From JBEATZ01 sp041178545 (GTDB lineage Bacteria > Planctomycetota > UBA1135 > UBA2386): a stretch of 24,980 nt of DNA. Positions 22,746-24,980 of the stretch are shown here, in pieces. Under the pieces are notes generated by a model, which had not been told where the DNA came from, did not search any database, and worked only from the letters and a program-made list of their open reading frames with translations. The position numbers and the translations under genes are program-made. The stretch lies in the NCBI GenBank assembly GCA_041178545.1, contig JBEGVB010000049.1, forward strand, positions 1 through 24,980. Reading direction: 5' to 3'. Position 1 is the stretch's first letter. Every line of letters starts with the position of its first letter.

Positions 22746-24251
22746 ATGAACGCTCGCTGGAACGCTCTGCTTCTCTCCATTGCCGCCGTGCTGGGCACGG
22801 CCGCGCCCGGGCTCCGTTCGCAGGCGCTGCAGCTTGCCGACGGCAAGGTCTTGCTCGCCAAGGTGGACGATGCCGACGGCGAGGGCCTCCGCGTCCGTCG
22901 CCTCGACAACGGCGGCGTGCTCGACCTGCGCTGGGACCACCTGACCCCGGGCTGCGCCGACCGCATCAAGCGCGAGTTCGACCTGGTGAGCGACGTGGAG
23001 GAGGAGATCACCGTGCAGGCCGACCTCGTGACCTACACGGCGGCCGGCGTGCCCATGGAGGCGCTCGGCAAGATCGTGTCTGCCGACGGCCCGGTGCTCG
23101 TGATGCAGAACAAGGGCCTGCAGATCCGCATCCCCAAGGCCGACATCCGCTGGCGCAAGGCAGTGGACGTGCCGGTCTCCCAGGTGCTCACCAAGGACGA
23201 GTTCTACACCGACCGTCTCACCCAGGTGCAGCCCGGCGACAGTGCCGACCGCCACCTGCAGCTGGCACAGGACCTGATCCGCGTGCGCGACTACGAGCGC
23301 GCGGACGAGCACATCCAGACGGCCCAGAAGCTCAACAACAGCCGCGACCCTGCGAAGGTGGCAAGCCTCGCCGACAAGCTCAAGCGGTACCGCGACGCGG
23401 CCCGCGAGCGCGACCTGTTGGACCAGATCCAGGCCGCGCGCGCACGCGGCACGGCACTCGAGTTCGAGCGCGGCCGCAAGCTCATCGAGTCGTTCGACAA
23501 GCAGTTCCCCAACAGCAAGCTCAAGGCCGACTTCGAGGCCGAGAAGAAGCGGTTCGAGTCCGCGCGCACGCGCGTGCTCACTGGGCTCGTGGCCGAACAG
23601 TGGCGCCGCATGGTGCAGGTGGCTGCGGACAAGAAGTGTTTCGAGCCGGGGCTCACGCTTGCTGCCGCCAAGCAGTTTGCCGAGAGCAAGATGAAGGACG
23701 ACATCGCCGCGCGCGTGGCGAGCCAGATGAAGCTGCAGGAAGCCGAGGTGAAGACCTTCTTCGCCGACCGCGAGAAGGTGGGCGCCGGCAAGCGGCCCGA
23801 GTTCTTCGCCTACGGCATCGGCTCGTGGGTGCTGGGCGCGGATGCCGTGCTCAAGGACACCAAGCAGGGCACGGCCAACGCGGCGCGTGCGCAACAGCAG
23901 GAGGGCGACCCGCAGCAGGAGCGCGAGGTCCAGCGGTTGCAGCAGCTGCTGCGCGCGGCCCGCGACCGTCAGCGTGCGGCCCAGGCCTCCGGCCAGGGCG
24001 GCGCGCCCAAGGAGCCCACCGACGAGGACTGGTGGAAGCAGGCGGCGCACAACGAGAAGGTGAGCTGGTTGCGCGCCTACTACGCCGAGTTCGGTGGCGA
24101 CCTCAAGGTCAGCGCGGCCTTCGTTCAGCCCTGCGTGAGCTGCTACGGCGTCGGCACCATTCCCGAGGCCGGGATGGACGGGAAGATCGTCAACGCGAAG
24201 TGCTACCTCTGCCGCGGCACCAAGTGGTTGCGCACGTTCCGCGCCTGGTGA
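22746..24251 (+). CDS. Secreted protein with C-terminal CxxC/CxxC zinc-knuckle-like motif, operon member
   Basis: A 501-residue protein with GAGGTG five bases before ATG 22746. A signal peptide covers about residues 1-25 (NALLLSIAAVLGTAAPGLRSQA). Residues 26-75 form a small beta module (LQLADGKVLLAKVDDADGEG ... LDLRWDHLTP). Residues 150-430 are mostly charged alpha-helix, partly coiled coil (LQLAQDLIRVRDYERADEHI; QQEREVQRLQQLLRAARDRQ). At the C-terminus C463-x2-C466-YGVG and C486-x2-C489-RGT form one DnaJ-like CxxCxG pair, which probably binds zinc if the cysteines stay reduced or forms disulfides in the periplasm. I do not recognise the whole protein. Its place directly after gspI suggests a periplasmic helper of the secretion machine. 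Confidence 0.78.
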   Translation: MNARWNALLLSIAAVLGTAAPGLRSQALQLADGKVLLAKVDDADGEGLRVRRLDNGGVLDLRWDHLTPGCADRIKREFDLVSDVEEEITVQADLVTYTAAGVPMEALGKIVSADGPVLVMQNKGLQIRIPKADIRWRKAVDVPVSQVLTKDEFYTDRLTQVQPGDSADRHLQLAQDLIRVRDYERADEHIQTAQKLNNSRDPAKVASLADKLKRYRDAARERDLLDQIQAARARGTALEFERGRKLIESFDKQFPNSKLKADFEAEKKRFESARTRVLTGLVAEQWRRMVQVAADKKCFEPGLTLAAAKQFAESKMKDDIAARVASQMKLQEAEVKTFFADREKVGAGKRPEFFAYGIGSWVLGADAVLKDTKQGTANAARAQQQEGDPQQEREVQRLQQLLRAARDRQRAAQASGQGGAPKEPTDEDWWKQAAHNEKVSWLRAYYAEFGGDLKVSAAFVQPCVSCYGVGTIPEAGMDGKIVNAKCYLCRGTKWLRTFRAW

Positions 24252-24980
24252 CCCTCGCGGCAGTGCTCGCCGCGTGCAGCGGCGGCCCTGCCGTCCGACC
24301 CGAGGCCCGTGCCACGGCGGCCCCGCCGCCTGCGGTGACCGCGCGGTTGCCTGCCGTCGCGGACGCTCCGGACTTCGGTCCGGCGATCCTGCTGCCCGAC
24401 CCGGAGCAACCCGATGCCGAGGTTGCGCGGGTGGGGGACCTGGTGCTGCGCGAGAGCCACGGCTTCCGCAGCATGCTGGCGGCCGACCCGAAGATCGCTC
24501 TCTCTGCGATCGACCTGATGGTGTTCGATGCCCTCGTTGCACGGCATGCCGTGGAGTTCGGCATCGCCGTCGACCCGGCAGCGGTGCGGGCGCAGGCGAC
24601 CAAGGAGGAGACCGAGCTCGAGCAGCAGGTGCGCAACGAGCTCGGACCCAAGGTCACCCTCGCCGAGTACGTGTGGCGCATGCAGGGACTGCGGATGGAC
24701 GAGTGGCGCCGCATCAACGAGCAGCGGGTCGCACGCCGCACCTACCACGGGCTCGTCATCCGCTACCTCGCGCTGCGCGAGGACCGTGCGCAGGTGCGAT
24801 GCATCGCGCACCGGGACAAGGCACTGCTGGAGCGCATCGCGGAACAGGTGCGAGAGGGTGCCGACTTCGCCACGCTTGCTGCCCGCCATGCGGAGGAGGG
24901 GATGCGGGACGGCGGGTTGCTGCCCACCTTCGATCGCGAGTTCCCGCACCCTGCCGCGCGCGTCGCGTTCGACCTCGAGC
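24224..24980 (+). CDS. Lipoprotein SurA/PrsA-like peptidyl-prolyl isomerase (3' end cut by window edge)
   Basis: An outer-envelope foldase. The lipobox is LAAC followed by SGG. After a Pro/Ala linker, residues about 65-190 form a SurA/PrsA-like helical chaperone part (ARVGDLVLRESHGFRSML; TLAEYVWRMQGLRMDEWRRI). The beginning of a parvulin (PPIC) domain follows: IAEQVREGADFATLAARHAEEG, GGLLPTFDREFPHPAARVAF. The window ends inside this domain. Two GTG starts are possible. GTG 24248 overlaps the previous stop (GTGA) but leaves only nine residues before the lipid cysteine and no positive charge. GTG 24224 gives MVAHVPRLVTLAAVLAAC, a proper lipoprotein signal, and is preferred although it overlaps the previous gene by 28 bases. 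Neither has a clear Shine-Dalgarno. It may help fold pseudopilins or secreted cargo. Confidence 0.8.
   Translation, partial: MVAHVPRLVTLAAVLAACSGGPAVRPEARATAAPPPAVTARLPAVADAPDFGPAILLPDPEQPDAEVARVGDLVLRESHGFRSMLAADPKIALSAIDLMVFDALVARHAVEFGIAVDPAAVRAQATKEETELEQQVRNELGPKVTLAEYVWRMQGLRMDEWRRINEQRVARRTYHGLVIRYLALREDRAQVRCIAHRDKALLERIAEQVREGADFATLAARHAEEGMRDGGLLPTFDREFPHPAARVAFDLE

Noticed and set aside
1..24980. CRISPR arrays, tRNA or rRNA genes, insertion sequences, prophage or defence genes
   Set aside because: Looked for direct repeats with spacers, tRNA-like cloverleaf segments, transposase and integrase motifs and terminal inverted repeats; none were recognised. The phage-like motif in GspK and GspJ lies inside pilin-type genes and is not evidence of a prophage.

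Overview
The window is uniformly GC-rich DNA from a bacterium with a Gram-negative style cell envelope. Secreted proteins, a lipoprotein and a pilin-like secretion machine all imply two membranes. The gene style suggests Planctomycetota: giant pseudopilins, LamG-like insertions, operon-leading genes without Shine-Dalgarno sequences, and a secreted protein whose closing segment resembles secreted planctomycete families. This assignment is an inference. Acidobacteriota or Myxococcota cannot be excluded without a database search.

The left third (1-6891) holds housekeeping genes in mixed orientation. A LeuT-type sodium-coupled transporter (partial, cut by the left edge) and a RecQ-family helicase lie on the minus strand. 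A small membrane-anchored protein on the plus strand ends at a strong hairpin that faces the end of a minus-strand secreted protein. RadC (plus) and RsmE (minus) then converge with only 19 bases between their stop codons. No tRNA, rRNA, CRISPR array or insertion sequence was seen.

The right three quarters (7116-24980) look like one plus-strand operon of eleven genes with overlaps or very short gaps throughout. The order is: a membrane-anchored FHA protein; a PilM-PilN fusion (GspL-like layout); a PilO/GspM-like protein; a periplasmic TPR protein; five pseudopilins in the order GspG, GspH, GspK, GspJ, GspI; a secreted protein with a C-terminal CxxC/CxxC zinc-knuckle-like motif; and a lipoprotein peptidyl-prolyl isomerase cut by the right edge. 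Together these make the inner-membrane platform and pseudopilus of a type II secretion / type IV pilus-like machine. The assembly ATPase, GspF/PilC platform protein, secretin and prepilin peptidase are not in the window.

The unusual part is the elaboration of this machine. GspK is 1727 residues against roughly 300-350 in typical systems. LamG/concanavalin-like domains appear in GspK, in GspH (apparently inserted into the pseudopilin fold) and at the end of the TPR protein, and a carbohydrate-binding-like beta domain is present in the FHA protein. A short motif (E-h-h-x-Y ... RG) recurs about six times in GspK and once in GspJ. This suggests an enlarged, possibly glycan-binding pseudopilus tip. 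The 224-base region before the operon holds two perfect palindromes and a thrice-repeated heptamer, which may be a regulatory region. No gene-free stretch exceeds 300 bases.
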